A stretch of 35,876 nucleotides of DNA from Myxococcota bacterium (GCA_024278455.1 JAJRTE010000220.1:1-35876), one strand, 5' to 3'; shown: positions 16,876 to 26,514, numbered from the stretch's first letter. The notes: generated by a model not told the origin, from the sequence alone. Translations and numbers: made by a program.

Positions 16876-18651
16876 CTACTGGTCTCCCGGCCTTGAGCCC
16901 GTTTCCGGTACTGCCTCCAGCAGCTTCCGGTATCGCGCCAGGGGATCGGCATTCGGGTGTTTGCGCACCAGGAAAAGGACGACTGTCTCGCCGCCGTCGC
17001 GGCTGACAGCGGCGGGTGGCCCCAGAGCAGTACGAAGACCGTCGAGGATCGGTGCGAGGTCATCGGGAGCAAACAGGTCGGAGTGGACAGCGACCGCGCC
17101 GATTCCCAACTCCGCCAGGAGGGCTTCCAGGTCCACCACATCCGCCTGCGCCCCGGCGGTGGCGCCCGGTTTCCAGTCCAGCAGCCGGCAGACCACACGG
17201 GCGGCGATCCTGTCGCGACAGTTCTTGCCGTAGGTCGGGAGAGCGGCCGCGAGGACCGGCCGCCCATGCACCGTCTGGTAGTAGGTGGTCAGCTTGGTGA
17301 CTCTAACACCGATTTCCCCCAGGGCGACCGGTTGCTCGCCGAAAAGGTCGAGCACCGCCATCCCCGCGGGAACCGCCTTGTACGCTGATGGGATTCCGGC
17401 GAGGACCGGCTCGGCCCGAAACGGCGCGCCGGTAAGCGCGATGGAGTCCACGATTGCCATTGCCAGGAGAGGCAGCCCGGGCAGAAAACCGACCCGGCGG
17501 GCGATCTCATCCGCAGATCGAGCTGCCACGATACCCCCGCAGAGATAGGCGAGCCACAGGAACCGAACAGGGAAGTGCAAGAAGGTCATGACCGGCGTGC
17601 CGGCGAAGAGGACCATCGGTGCCGGCACCCCTCCCCCAGCCCCCAAGCCTGGCGAGATGACCGGGCCGAACGAGACCAACACCGCGGCCGCCGCGGTGCC
17701 CAGCAAGGTCCGCCATCCACGGTGCCGAGCGAGCACGATTGGAGCGAACGCGCCGAGGCTCACGGTGACAAACCCCAGGGGCGTTGCGATCGAGTGGTAG
17801 GTCTTTCCGTCCACCCCTGGCCACCAGGAGGTGAGCCTCGCGATGGAAGCTGCGCCCGAGGTGGATGCTCGCCACAGATCCGGCGCAACCTGGCCGGTCC
17901 CACCGAAGAACACCCAGGCATAGAGGATCCCGAAGGGCAAGAAGATCAAGAGCGGGACCGCTGCGGTACGCAACGCCCGGCGCCGGTCCACCTGGGCGAT
18001 CACCCCACGAACGAGCATGATCGCGACGAGCAGGCTCGCGAAAATGCCGATGTAGCCACTGGTTGCGAGAGCCAGTATCCAGTAGCACCCGGCCTTGACG
18101 CCTTCGGTCCTCGGTGCCGCACTCCTGGTCAGTCGGACCAGCGACAGGAGGAGCAGCGGAAGCCAGGGGTCGAACAGGAAGTACACGTGGCCCTCGAGCC
18201 ACGCGGTTGCGGCAAGCCCGTTGAACCCATAGGCCAGGCCCGCCAGCAGCGACCAAGGCCGCCGCACACCAAAGCCTCGAGCCGCACAATGCTCCGCTGC
18301 CAGGGCACCGGCCACGGGTCCGGCCAGCACGAACAGGCGCACGATGGCCAGGGGGGACACCTTGTCGCCTGCGCCGAGCGCCACAAGGGCCAGCACGTAT
18401 GCGTCGGGCCGGGTGGCGTTCTCTCCGAGCGGAAAGTTGGTGGCCGTCACCACGCCGTCGAACAACACTTCCCGCACATGCCGAATCATCCACAGCACGC
18501 CGTACAAATCGAACTGGCGCGTGTAGAATACGCTGGAGTCGAGCCGCACGGTGGGCCAGGAAAAGAGCACGCTGACCAGCGAATAGCAGGCGACAATGCT
18601 CGCGAACGCCAGTGCACGGTGCCAGGTCTCCCGGCCTCGAGACAGGTTCAT
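16876..18651 (-). CDS. Polytopic GT-C/YfhO-like membrane protein
   Basis: 591 residues. About ten hydrophobic helices run from ALAFASIVACYSLVSVLF near the start to residue ~430, then a soluble C-terminal domain of about 150 residues. The first external loop (RLDSSVFYTRQFD...ATNFPLGENATRPD) resembles GT-C lipid-linked sugar transferases and YfhO-type proteins, where an acidic residue in this loop is catalytic. Donor and acceptor are unknown. The ATG at 18651 overlaps the upstream stop (ATGA), making it the last gene of a three-gene coupled operon. Confidence 0.75.
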   Translation of the reverse strand: MNLSRGRETWHRALAFASIVACYSLVSVLFSWPTVRLDSSVFYTRQFDLYGVLWMIRHVREVLFDGVVTATNFPLGENATRPDAYVLALVALGAGDKVSPLAIVRLFVLAGPVAGALAAEHCAARGFGVRRPWSLLAGLAYGFNGLAATAWLEGHVYFLFDPWLPLLLLSLVRLTRSAAPRTEGVKAGCYWILALATSGYIGIFASLLVAIMLVRGVIAQVDRRRALRTAAVPLLIFLPFGILYAWVFFGGTGQVAPDLWRASTSGAASIARLTSWWPGVDGKTYHSIATPLGFVTVSLGAFAPIVLARHRGWRTLLGTAAAAVLVSFGPVISPGLGAGGGVPAPMVLFAGTPVMTFLHFPVRFLWLAYLCGGIVAARSADEIARRVGFLPGLPLLAMAIVDSIALTGAPFRAEPVLAGIPSAYKAVPAGMAVLDLFGEQPVALGEIGVRVTKLTTYYQTVHGRPVLAAALPTYGKNCRDRIAARVVCRLLDWKPGATAGAQADVVDLEALLAELGIGAVAVHSDLFAPDDLAPILDGLRTALGPPAAVSRDGGETVVLFLVRKHPNADPLARYRKLLEAVPETGSRPGDQ

Positions 18652-19118
18652 CGCTTCCGCCCAAGCACGACGAGGAAACCCACGTAGACCAAGACCAGGA
18701 GTCCCCACCCGAACGCCAGCGCCAGGGTTGCGCAGCTTCCGAAGTATTCGTCGCTGCCGCTGGCGGGTAGCCAGGCAACCCGGTGAGCGACCAGGCCGTC
18801 GTTCGAGGTCTCGAGATAGAAGTTGAGGGAGGCATCGCCGGCGGCCGGCACTGGGATCAACCGGTCATACAGCGACTGTGAAGCAACTTCACCCATCACC
18901 CCGAGTTCGACGTTCACGAAGCGCGATGAGCCGATCGGGCAGACTGCGGTCCACAGCCCGTCCATCGGGACGTCTCCAGCCACGGAGCCATCGTCCACCA
19001 GGGCATACTGGGCCGTCTTGCCGGATTCCGTCACCGACACGAAGAGCGGGCCGGGCAGGTGCCTGTGCTCCACGGCCGCCTGGACTCGGATGGTTCGCCC
19101 AGCCACCATCGACCTCAA
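18648..19118 (-). CDS. Small protein with Ig-like ectodomain and C-terminal membrane anchor
   Basis: 156 residues. Beta-rich body with the pattern ALVDDGSVAGDVPMDGLWTA, like the D-G...GD...GDG.YT element of bacterial Ig-like domains, then one membrane helix (CATLALAFGWGLLVLVYVGFLVVL) and a short basic tail, which would place the body outside the cytoplasm. No N-terminal signal is obvious. Start and stop both overlap the neighbouring genes by four bases (ATGA at 19115-19118 and 18648-18651). No family recognised; it may be a partner of the two flanking membrane proteins. Confidence 0.75.
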   Translation of the reverse strand: MRSMVAGRTIRVQAAVEHRHLPGPLFVSVTESGKTAQYALVDDGSVAGDVPMDGLWTAVCPIGSSRFVNVELGVMGEVASQSLYDRLIPVPAAGDASLNFYLETSNDGLVAHRVAWLPASGSDEYFGSCATLALAFGWGLLVLVYVGFLVVLGRKR

Positions 19119-20500
19119 CTCGCCGCCGGCCCGGGCGATAGCGGTTGCCCGTCCTCGGTGGCCAGACCGTCCCGCTCATCTCGCACCACGCGCACGACAG
19201 GCCAGTCCGTCTCTGGAAGAGAAACGGCATCGCTCGCAACGATCCACACCGGCGCCGGACTCGCGCCAACGAGATCCTCGAGCGCGGCGAACGGCGCATC
19301 GGGATGAGCTTCTTCCAGCGCTTCGATTCCCTCCACGACCAGCGTGACGAGCATCCCCATGGCTTCGATCCTCCGCGCAAAGGCAATGATCGCCGTCGGC
19401 GAAGGACGAAGCCGGGCGGGAAACCAGACGGGATCCGGCAGCGGCGCGAACGCGGCCTCGAGGTCTTCGCGGTGGCCGGGAACAGGCACGACGAGCACGG
19501 CGCCTCGAGTGGTCAATCGTCGCGCCAACGTGATGGTGAGGTCGATCCAGGCGTCCGGACTCGTGCGCCACACCGCCGGGCCCCGGGTTCCTGGAAGCCG
19601 GGAGCCGAAAGGATACATCGGACGCCCCCGTCCCGCCCGAAACATCCCCCGCCCCGCTCGCCAGACCGCATGCGCCTGGTAGAGAAACGCGCCGACGAGT
19701 CCCCCTACAATGCCAAAGATCAAGGCCCAGACGAAAGCACCTCGAGCGCCAGCCAGGGAGGTGCTTCCCTCGCCCGAACCGGGTTCACGGCCGGCAGGCC
19801 CAGCCCTCGTCGCCGGCGCGGACCCGCTTCCCTCCCGCAGGAGTTGCTTGTCGTTCGTCCCGAACACGGCAGTTTCTTTCTTGACCAGAACGATCAAGTT
19901 GCGCTCCAGGTTGTCCGAGGAAAACGTGACCTGACCTTGAGCACGAAACGCCGCGTCACCTTCACCCGCCTGGAGCAAGACTTCGAACGAGGAGCCGGCA
20001 AGGTTGGCAACCCCCAGTGCGTAGGAACCGTCACCCGCCTGGGTATCCGGAGGTTCCCCGTTGTCCTGTGGGACGAACGTCTCTGACACGACACCATTGT
20101 CGATGGTGATCCGAGGTTGCCTCCCCTGGAGGTACTTGTCCGGGTCGAGAACACGCAAGACGAACGGAAGGACGTCCCCCGGCGGGGGGCCGGAATCCGC
20201 TTCTCCGGCAGACCCGGACGATTCTTCCCGGCGCGGAGGCGGGGCGACGGTGTCGGGTTCGGCCGCCGTCGCTCGTTGGAAGACAGCGACGCCCGACATC
20301 ACGGCGAGAGCCAGGAACACCGAGAGGCGGGGCGCGGACCTCGAGACGACCAGCCACCCCCGTCCAGGGCGGGCGCTGGCACGGCTCGAGGTCACCTGCG
20401 GCATATCGGAGCACGGGAGCCGAACTTCCCCTCGGCGGTCGAGCACCACTCCGCGCGATTCCCGGAGTGCCGGCATGTCACAGTATCGCCGAACAGACAT
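19115..20500 (-). CDS. Unknown membrane protein with Ig-like exported part and cytoplasmic domain
   Basis: 461 residues. An N-terminal hydrophobic segment (LSVFLALAVMSGVAVF, about 59-74) acts as signal or anchor, followed by a proline-rich linker, a beta-rich domain with PPDTQAGDGSYALGVANLAG, one central membrane helix (GAFVWALIFGIVGGLVGAFL, about 247-266), and a C-terminal alpha/beta domain of about 170 residues (ITLARRLTTRGAVLVVPVPG, LVTLVVEGIEALEE, PVWIVASDAVSLP). The last could be a VWA-like or similar fold, but no MIDAS motif is seen. Start 20500 has GAAGG upstream; 20404 is possible. First gene of a coupled trio. Confidence 0.7.
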   Translation of the reverse strand: MSVRRYCDMPALRESRGVVLDRRGEVRLPCSDMPQVTSSRASARPGRGWLVVSRSAPRLSVFLALAVMSGVAVFQRATAAEPDTVAPPPRREESSGSAGEADSGPPPGDVLPFVLRVLDPDKYLQGRQPRITIDNGVVSETFVPQDNGEPPDTQAGDGSYALGVANLAGSSFEVLLQAGEGDAAFRAQGQVTFSSDNLERNLIVLVKKETAVFGTNDKQLLREGSGSAPATRAGPAGREPGSGEGSTSLAGARGAFVWALIFGIVGGLVGAFLYQAHAVWRAGRGMFRAGRGRPMYPFGSRLPGTRGPAVWRTSPDAWIDLTITLARRLTTRGAVLVVPVPGHREDLEAAFAPLPDPVWFPARLRPSPTAIIAFARRIEAMGMLVTLVVEGIEALEEAHPDAPFAALEDLVGASPAPVWIVASDAVSLPETDWPVVRVVRDERDGLATEDGQPLSPGPAAS

Positions 20501-20696
20501 ACGCCTTCACTGCTGCAGGTGGACAGGATCGCTCCAACCATTCCACATCGTATCACATCGAGGCGCCTCCGGGTTACGACGCGGCCGGTATGCCGTCGCT
20601 GAGCCCCATCTCGGAGTCGCCCAAGCTCCTCGACATTGCTTCGATCTTATAGAATCCGTCTCGAACCTGTCCAGCCCTATCTCGAGCGCTCCGGCT

Positions 20697-22310
20697 CTAC
20701 GGGGCCTCCTCCAGATGCTTCACGGCAGCGGGGTGGAGGAATACCGTCCCCGTCTGCCGGCCAGCCGGGCCAGGGTTGCGAACCGTCATCGTGACGCTGG
20801 CCGGTGGCGCGGTCTCCACGAACAGGAACGGGCCGCTGATCCACCGGTCCCTTTCGTCCACGGTCACCACCCAGATGGGCGTGCGCTTCTCGAGGAAGGT
20901 CTCGACCGGCAAACCCGGCTTCAAAGGGCCCTCGGGAAGCACGTACAACGCGACACGGGGAGGGAGCGCCCAGGCCGCCCGCCAGAGTTCCCCAAGGGGC
21001 GAAGGGCCGGGAGGGAGAACCGCTAGCAGGATCGCTTCGTCGCCGACGATTCGCCCGATGCGCTGCCCGAGCGCCAGTTCGCGCCGGGCTTGGTCCACCT
21101 GGAACTCGAACCGATAGGTCCGGTCCTGCCGCAAGAACGCGAACGCGATGGCGCCCGACACGATCACGCCACCTGAGAGTCTCCCCCACCTTGAGGGGAT
21201 GCACCCGATACCCAGGGCGACACCGACACCCAACAGGGGCTCGAGATGAACCAGGTGGTGGGAACTGGCCATCAAGGGCAACAGAACCACCAGGGGAGCT
21301 GCTGCCCACACGAGGCCCGTCGCCGCGCGGCGATCCGGGTCCGCCAACCACGATGACACCGACCGTCGCCCGACCGCACCGACGGCCGGCACATCACGTC
21401 GCCGCCGGGTAGGATGACACGGCCGGCACCGGCCGATCCCGGGCGCGAAAAGGGCAGCGCTGAAACCGATGACAGCCACGACCAACAAGGCCAGAGCGAG
21501 GTACCGGGGAACCTGGAACGTCAGCTCAGCCCAACGAAGCCACGTCTCGGCGTATGCGACCTGGGTGCGCGCAGTCTCTTCCGCCACGTTGCCCCCGAGA
21601 TAGCGCGCGGTCTCCCGGAGCATCCATTCGAAAGCATCGTTGCGGCCGGGCTGGAGGGAGTCGGCCAGTTCGAGCCCGCCGACACCGGCAAAGGCAGCGG
21701 CGAGGGTTGTCCCCCAGCGACCCACCAACAAGCCTGCTGGCAGCATCACCAGGAGGCAGAGCATGCCCTGGTTGAGCGACGCGGACGCCACGAATGCAGC
21801 GGGAACGACAACGGCGGCGCCGGCCCGCCCGTAGGCACCGACACACGCGCCCGCAGCGACCACGAAGGCGAGACAGAAGACCGGGTAGGCGATCGGGGAC
21901 AGGCTCAGGGAGATGTACTCCGGCTTGAACACGACCCACGCCGCTACCAGGCTGGCCGCAGGAAGAGAGACGAACCGCCGGGCCACCATCAACGTGGCCG
22001 CCGGGAGAAACAGGCTCGAGTAGAAGGCCAGGTTGAGCAACGCCTCCTTGGGAGAAAGGCCCAGGTGCCTCGAGATTTCGACCGCGAGCCACGGGACGAA
22101 CAGGTAGCGGTTGGGCTTGAACACGGTCGGGTCGCCTCGAGATAGTCCCATCGCCGTGGTGACCCAATCCGAAGCATCCGGGCCGATCGCGAGAAAAGCC
22201 CCGCCGATCTCGTGGTGAAACAGATGAACGCGCAGGGCTGCGGCTATCCCCGTGACAGCCAACAACGCCACTGTCGTCTTCAAGGTGCACAGGTGCTTCG
22301 TGTCGTGCAT
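20697..22310 (-). CDS. Polytopic GT-C-like membrane protein
   Basis: 537 residues from the ATG at 22310; start is uncertain, since no ribosome site is clear and the frame stays open upstream. N-terminal helix TVALLAVTGIAAALRVHLF, then an external loop with IGPDASDWVTTAMGLSRGDP, and about ten further hydrophobic segments, ending in a soluble C-terminal domain (~130 residues). The layout matches GT-C glycosyltransferases that use polyprenyl-phosphate sugars; acidic residues in the first loop are candidates for catalysis. Product unknown. It follows the coupled trio on the same strand but is separated from it by 196 bases. Confidence 0.7.
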   Translation of the reverse strand: MHDTKHLCTLKTTVALLAVTGIAAALRVHLFHHEIGGAFLAIGPDASDWVTTAMGLSRGDPTVFKPNRYLFVPWLAVEISRHLGLSPKEALLNLAFYSSLFLPAATLMVARRFVSLPAASLVAAWVVFKPEYISLSLSPIAYPVFCLAFVVAAGACVGAYGRAGAAVVVPAAFVASASLNQGMLCLLVMLPAGLLVGRWGTTLAAAFAGVGGLELADSLQPGRNDAFEWMLRETARYLGGNVAEETARTQVAYAETWLRWAELTFQVPRYLALALLVVAVIGFSAALFAPGIGRCRPCHPTRRRRDVPAVGAVGRRSVSSWLADPDRRAATGLVWAAAPLVVLLPLMASSHHLVHLEPLLGVGVALGIGCIPSRWGRLSGGVIVSGAIAFAFLRQDRTYRFEFQVDQARRELALGQRIGRIVGDEAILLAVLPPGPSPLGELWRAAWALPPRVALYVLPEGPLKPGLPVETFLEKRTPIWVVTVDERDRWISGPFLFVETAPPASVTMTVRNPGPAGRQTGTVFLHPAAVKHLEEAP

Positions 22311-22566
22311 GGCAGGTCGAGCGGCGGGGACGCTCCAGGCATCTCCGCAACAGGTTCTCGAGGCGCTTAGGAGACACCATACCATGTTCATACGAGCAGG
22401 ACCAGCACGGCCCCACCCCGTGGATGACGGGGCATCGCCCCGCGGCTGCCCGGCAAACGCACTTCGTGCCTGGACAGACATGCCCGGTGGTGTGATACAC
22501 TGCTCGAGGCAACAGTTTCAGTGATCGCTCGCCCGGGAGGGCGTTGCCATGCCGAGGTGCTGATCG

Positions 22567-23577
22567 ATGCGCAGGAAAGGCAGATGGCTCCAGGCACACC
22601 TGGGCGGATTGTGGAGTGGGGGCGTGGTCACGTGTACCCTGGTTGCCGGTTGTGTCGAGCCCCAGGGCGGCGTGGACGAAGAGCCGCAGGTCCTCCCTGC
22701 GCGGCAGCCGGAGTCGGCCGGCGGTGGCGGGCCGGCGCCCCACGGTGACACCGTCAAGGAACGGGCCTCGACGCCGGCGGCCGGACAGGAGGTTCCTCCG
22801 GAGGGTACGGGCGCCGAGTCCGGCGCACAACAGGGCGCGAAGCCGGGCGGCACCGGAACGGCGGTTCCGGCGAACGAACACGGGGGGGGGCTGCACACTT
22901 CGAGCGGGGCGCCGCCGGGGGCGGTTCCCGCGGAGAAGCCCGGGGACTCGAGCCCCGGGTGCGGTCTCAACCCGTTCGACTACGAGGCCACGGAGGGGTT
23001 CGCCGAGCAAAGCCACCGGGCTCCACCTGCTTCTCGGGGCTCGCCGCCGGCCACGGACGAACGTGTGGAGTCGGACCGGGCCCCCCGCCGAGCCATCTCT
23101 CCCGCTGCACCACGGGCCATGTCCACGAAGAACTTCGCTGGGACAGCGGTCATGCTGAGCGGCACATTGATTCTCCCCCCAGGCGAGCAAGGCAGCGGCA
23201 TCCAGATCGATGTCAACCGGTTGGGGCCCGAAGGGGGGCACCAGAGTTCGACGATCTTGCCATCGGCGGGCGAATTCTCCGTCCCTGCCCCTGCGAACGC
23301 GGGCAAGGTGATACTCAAGATCTATCTCGGTGATCCCCAGGGAGACCCGCTGGACAGGCGCTTCCACGAGTACGGTCCGATCGATGTCGGCGGTGCCGAC
23401 ATCGGTGAAATCGAGATCGATCTGTCCAAGGCCACATTGACTCGAGTGGGCGAGGTCGCCCGAACCGGCACCACCGCGGAGGGCGAGCCGGTGGATGTCC
23501 CTAACGCTGCCCCGGGCGGACCGGCTCCATCGCCCGGCGGATCGCTGGCTGCGCCACCCGGCGCGGTTTCCCGCTGA
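22567..23577 (+). CDS. Lipoprotein with proline/glycine-rich linker and beta domain
   Basis: 336 residues. The N-terminus is a lipoprotein signal ending in the lipobox LVAGC (Cys about residue 29). Residues ~35-190 are low-complexity, rich in Gly, Pro, Glu and Ala. Residues ~195-300 form a beta-type domain (GTAVMLSGTLILPPGEQ, GEFSVPAPANAGKVILKIYL, GEIEIDLSKATL). A run of nine G residues at 22882-22890 codes GGG in the linker and is a possible slippage site. A GAGGTG site precedes the ATG. It is probably co-transcribed with the GT-C-like gene 24 bases downstream. Function unknown; exposed envelope role inferred. Confidence 0.75.
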   Translation: MRRKGRWLQAHLGGLWSGGVVTCTLVAGCVEPQGGVDEEPQVLPARQPESAGGGGPAPHGDTVKERASTPAAGQEVPPEGTGAESGAQQGAKPGGTGTAVPANEHGGGLHTSSGAPPGAVPAEKPGDSSPGCGLNPFDYEATEGFAEQSHRAPPASRGSPPATDERVESDRAPRRAISPAAPRAMSTKNFAGTAVMLSGTLILPPGEQGSGIQIDVNRLGPEGGHQSSTILPSAGEFSVPAPANAGKVILKIYLGDPQGDPLDRRFHEYGPIDVGGADIGEIEIDLSKATLTRVGEVARTGTTAEGEPVDVPNAAPGGPAPSPGGSLAAPPGAVSR

Positions 23578-23601
23578 ACCTGCCGCGCCTGGAGGTGTGT
23601 C

Positions 23602-25251
23602 GTGCGGTTGTGTCTGCGATACGTTATCCTGGCCGCCACCCTGATGGCCGGCTGTGCCGCAGCCATGGGTTGGTGGCTCGAACTGTTCCCGTTCGTGCAC
23701 AGCTCGACCGGGGCCTGGATCATGGCCCAGGTGACTCGAGCCCTCGACACGGGAGACTATGCGGCGGCAGCCACGATAGGCAGGGTGCCGAATGCCAGCT
23801 ACAACGTGCTCTATCCGTGGCTCGTCACGGTGGCGAGCAAGGTGCCGTTGCCCGGTCTGGTGGGACGCCCGGTCGCCGTCGCCCACCTGGTTTCGGCCGC
23901 GTTTCTCGGGCTCGCCCTTCTGCCGTTGTTCGCCCTGTGGCGAAAGGTTGGGGGATACGCGGCCGGTCTGCTTGGCGCAGGTGCCCTCTTTTACCCCACG
24001 ATGGTGGCCACCGCGGCGCTGATACGCTACGAGAGCCTTGCGGTGGCGTTGATACTGCTGGCAGGCTGGACCGCATGGGGGGCTGCCCGGGCGGAAGGCT
24101 GGTGGCGCTGGGTGGTGGCCGGTTTGCTGGTCGGGTTGACATACAACTCGAGGGAGTACTTGGTGGGTTCGGCAGTGGCCGGGGTAGGTGTCGCGTGGGT
24201 GTGGGCGGTGTTTTTCCCGCCGGTGGAAGGGCGCAGCCGGTGGAAGCAGGCCACGACCAGCCTCTTCCTCCTCCTCGACGGCCTGATTCCGGGGGTCGTC
24301 GTGGTGCCCGTCATGCTGGGCTTCTGGCCCCAAAACGGCCTCGTCTACCTGTTCAGCTACGCCGAAGGGGGAGGCGCCGGCCCATCGCGATTCACCTCGA
24401 GCCAGATCTATGACGTGCCGCGCCTTGCGATCCCTTTCGGTCTCGGTCTGCTCGGTCTGCTGGCCGCCGCCATTCGGTCCAAGGGCGAAAAACGCCTCGC
24501 CGTGGCCGTCCTGGTCGCCATCCTGTTGCCGTTTCTCCTGTTTCCCCTGTCCAGGCAGCAGTCCCCCCAATACTACCTGCTTGCGAAGGTCGTGCTGATC
24601 TCGGGCTGGGCTGGATTGGTCGCCCTGATCCCCTGGCCTCGCGCCCGCGCCGTCGCAACAGCGGTTGTGCTCGCGACGTGCATCCCCTGGGCGTTGAAGC
24701 AGGTATCCCCTGTCGCACGCGGGGCACAGTCCCAGGATACCGGCTGGCACTCGGAGGCCTGGCCTGCCGAACCCGGGGGCCCAGCCGAGGTGGTGGACTG
24801 GGCCCATCGACTGGCAGGCAAACGACCACTGGCCGTCGTGACGAGCCACATCGAGAACCTCGACGCCCTGTTCGTCATCCGGCACCACCGCCCGGTGGCA
24901 AGCCTTTACGACCCCAACTGGCGCGAGCAGCTCCCGCAGGTCGCGCTCATCTACGATGGAATGGATATCCTCGTGCTCACAGTCTCGAGCGAACATCGGC
25001 CCGTCCAGCCACCGCCGGGCGCCATGCTCGTCGCAAGTCACCAGGTGCCCAACTTGTTAGCTCGCATTCACCAGGTCAGCGGGGTCGAGAAGCCAGACAA
25101 CTGGCGCCACCCTGGCTACCCGTGCCTCGACTTCCGTGGCGTGTGTCTCCAGCGGGACTGGATCGAAGGTGGCGCCGCCGCAGTCCGGCAGACGACCCTG
25201 CACCCGGGCCCGGAATACGCAGGTGGCCCGGGGCCTGGCAGGATTCGCTAG
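23602..25251 (+). CDS. Polytopic GT-C-like membrane protein
   Basis: 549 residues starting at GTG with GGAGGTG nearby. N-terminal helix LCLRYVILAATLMAGCAAAM, an external loop with TGAWIMAQVTRALDTGDYA, then about ten membrane segments to residue ~370 and a soluble C-terminal domain. NASYNVLYPWLV and LIRYESLAVALILLAGW recall GT-C/ArnT- or GT39/GT83-like transferases. No specific substrate can be assigned. It is the third such protein in 8.4 kb, and forms a pair with the lipoprotein gene upstream. Confidence 0.72.
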   Translation: MRLCLRYVILAATLMAGCAAAMGWWLELFPFVHSSTGAWIMAQVTRALDTGDYAAAATIGRVPNASYNVLYPWLVTVASKVPLPGLVGRPVAVAHLVSAAFLGLALLPLFALWRKVGGYAAGLLGAGALFYPTMVATAALIRYESLAVALILLAGWTAWGAARAEGWWRWVVAGLLVGLTYNSREYLVGSAVAGVGVAWVWAVFFPPVEGRSRWKQATTSLFLLLDGLIPGVVVVPVMLGFWPQNGLVYLFSYAEGGGAGPSRFTSSQIYDVPRLAIPFGLGLLGLLAAAIRSKGEKRLAVAVLVAILLPFLLFPLSRQQSPQYYLLAKVVLISGWAGLVALIPWPRARAVATAVVLATCIPWALKQVSPVARGAQSQDTGWHSEAWPAEPGGPAEVVDWAHRLAGKRPLAVVTSHIENLDALFVIRHHRPVASLYDPNWREQLPQVALIYDGMDILVLTVSSEHRPVQPPPGAMLVASHQVPNLLARIHQVSGVEKPDNWRHPGYPCLDFRGVCLQRDWIEGGAAAVRQTTLHPGPEYAGGPGPGRIR

Positions 25252-25689
25252 GACGGCAGAGCGAACAGCGGAGATCGGCAGCCGGACCGGCGTAGCGAGG
25301 CGCCGCCTGTCGATCGAGGACCGGGAACCGCGCGGCCGCCGAGAGAACCCCGCCTTTTTCCTCTTTCGCCTGTTGCAGTTTTGGTCGAGCAGTGCCGAGG
25401 CCAGGATCTCTCGAGCCACTACCTTGTTCGGCAGGGGCGTCGCAGGGGGCTATGCACTTGACCATTCGCCGGTTTTCGGGCTACTTGTCCCTGGGTATCC
25501 AATCGGCCGTGTCGTGGGCCGGGGCACAGCGCCGGCCCGCTGTTGGCGCAGTCCCGCGCCATGCTGAACACCGCGAGTCTCCCGGGGAGGGATACCTCGA
25601 CGGAACCCTTTCCCGGAGCAGCAGCCTGCGCACGACGTAGCGCAACAAACCCCAATCCCCCGTTGGAGGAGCGGGACAGGAGGAGAGCT
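25252..25689. other. Spacer before the methyltransferase gene
   Basis: 438 bases with no supported gene. A 7-base inverted repeat GGGCCGG (25516-25522) / CCGGCCC (25532-25538) with a 9-base loop is present. A CCTTTTTCC stretch occurs near 25350 but without a convincing stem. Confidence 0.6.
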
Positions 25690-26514
25690 TTGAAAAGACA
25701 TTCAGATGTCGTGAAATGTCCACGATGTAGCGAGGTCGGTTCCCTGGAACTGCAACCGGGGCTCATGAACCTGGACTACATCGTGTGTGAAGCGTGTGGC
25801 TACCCGCTACCCGTAACGCAGGGAATCCCCAACTTCGCCGAACCTCTCAGCAGAGAGACCCGGGAACTGTCCATCAAGCAGCGTATCATGGAGACTCGCC
25901 TGTTCGCCTCCATGTACGAGACACCCATTTGGCGCCCGCTGCACACGTTCCTTTCGTCCGGCATGACCGTGGAGAAGCAGCAGGCGGAGCTGCTCGAGAT
26001 GGCCGGAGCCGGGGAGAAAGGTGTCGTGGCCGACCTCGCCTGCGGTACCGGCCACTTCACTCGAGCCTTCGCCGCCGCATGGCCGGACGCTGCGGTGTTC
26101 GGGCTGGATCTCTCCATGAGCATGCTGCGCCAGGGCCTGTCATTGGCCATCAAACGGGGCAGAAAGAACATCCTCTACGTGCGAGGCAGCATTTTCGACT
26201 TGCCGTTCGCCGACTCGAGCGTCAATCTCGTCAATTGTTGCGGCGCGCTCCACCTGTTCGAGGATCAACCCGCGATCTGGGCGCAGATCGCCAGGATCCT
26301 GCGCCCTGGGGGCGTCTTCACTGGCGAGGCCATCGCGAGAGACGACAAGATGGAGAAGATCCAGGAACTGCTGTCTGCGCGGCGCGGCTTCCGGTTCCTC
26401 GAGCCCGAGGTCGTGCGCACACAGCTCGAGCAGGTTGGCCTCGAGGATATGACCTTCACGAAACGCAAGATCATTCTCACGTTCCGGGCGGTCAAGAGAG
26501 AAGCGAGCAGCTAG
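25690..26514 (+). CDS. SAM-dependent methyltransferase with zinc-ribbon N-terminus
   Basis: 274 residues. Start is TTG at 25690, preceded by AGGAGGAGAG; the frame is open upstream but without a ribosome site. An N-terminal Trm112-like zinc ribbon is visible (CPRC ... CEACGYPLPV). The class I methyltransferase fold follows: motif I VVADLACGTGHFT, motif II VFGLDLSMSMLRQG, then DLPFADSSVNLVNCCGALHL and LRPGGVFTGE. Such UbiE/BioC-like enzymes methylate small molecules, quinones or lipids; the substrate is not evident. It is the first of three likely co-transcribed genes. Confidence 0.85.
   Translation: MKRHSDVVKCPRCSEVGSLELQPGLMNLDYIVCEACGYPLPVTQGIPNFAEPLSRETRELSIKQRIMETRLFASMYETPIWRPLHTFLSSGMTVEKQQAELLEMAGAGEKGVVADLACGTGHFTRAFAAAWPDAAVFGLDLSMSMLRQGLSLAIKRGRKNILYVRGSIFDLPFADSSVNLVNCCGALHLFEDQPAIWAQIARILRPGGVFTGEAIARDDKMEKIQELLSARRGFRFLEPEVVRTQLEQVGLEDMTFTKRKIILTFRAVKREASS

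Noticed and set aside
21526..25041. Minus-strand open frame of 1171 codons
   Set aside because: It is a shadow of the divergent genes at 20697, 22567 and 23602; its composition is rich in Arg, Gly and Pro with no recognisable fold.
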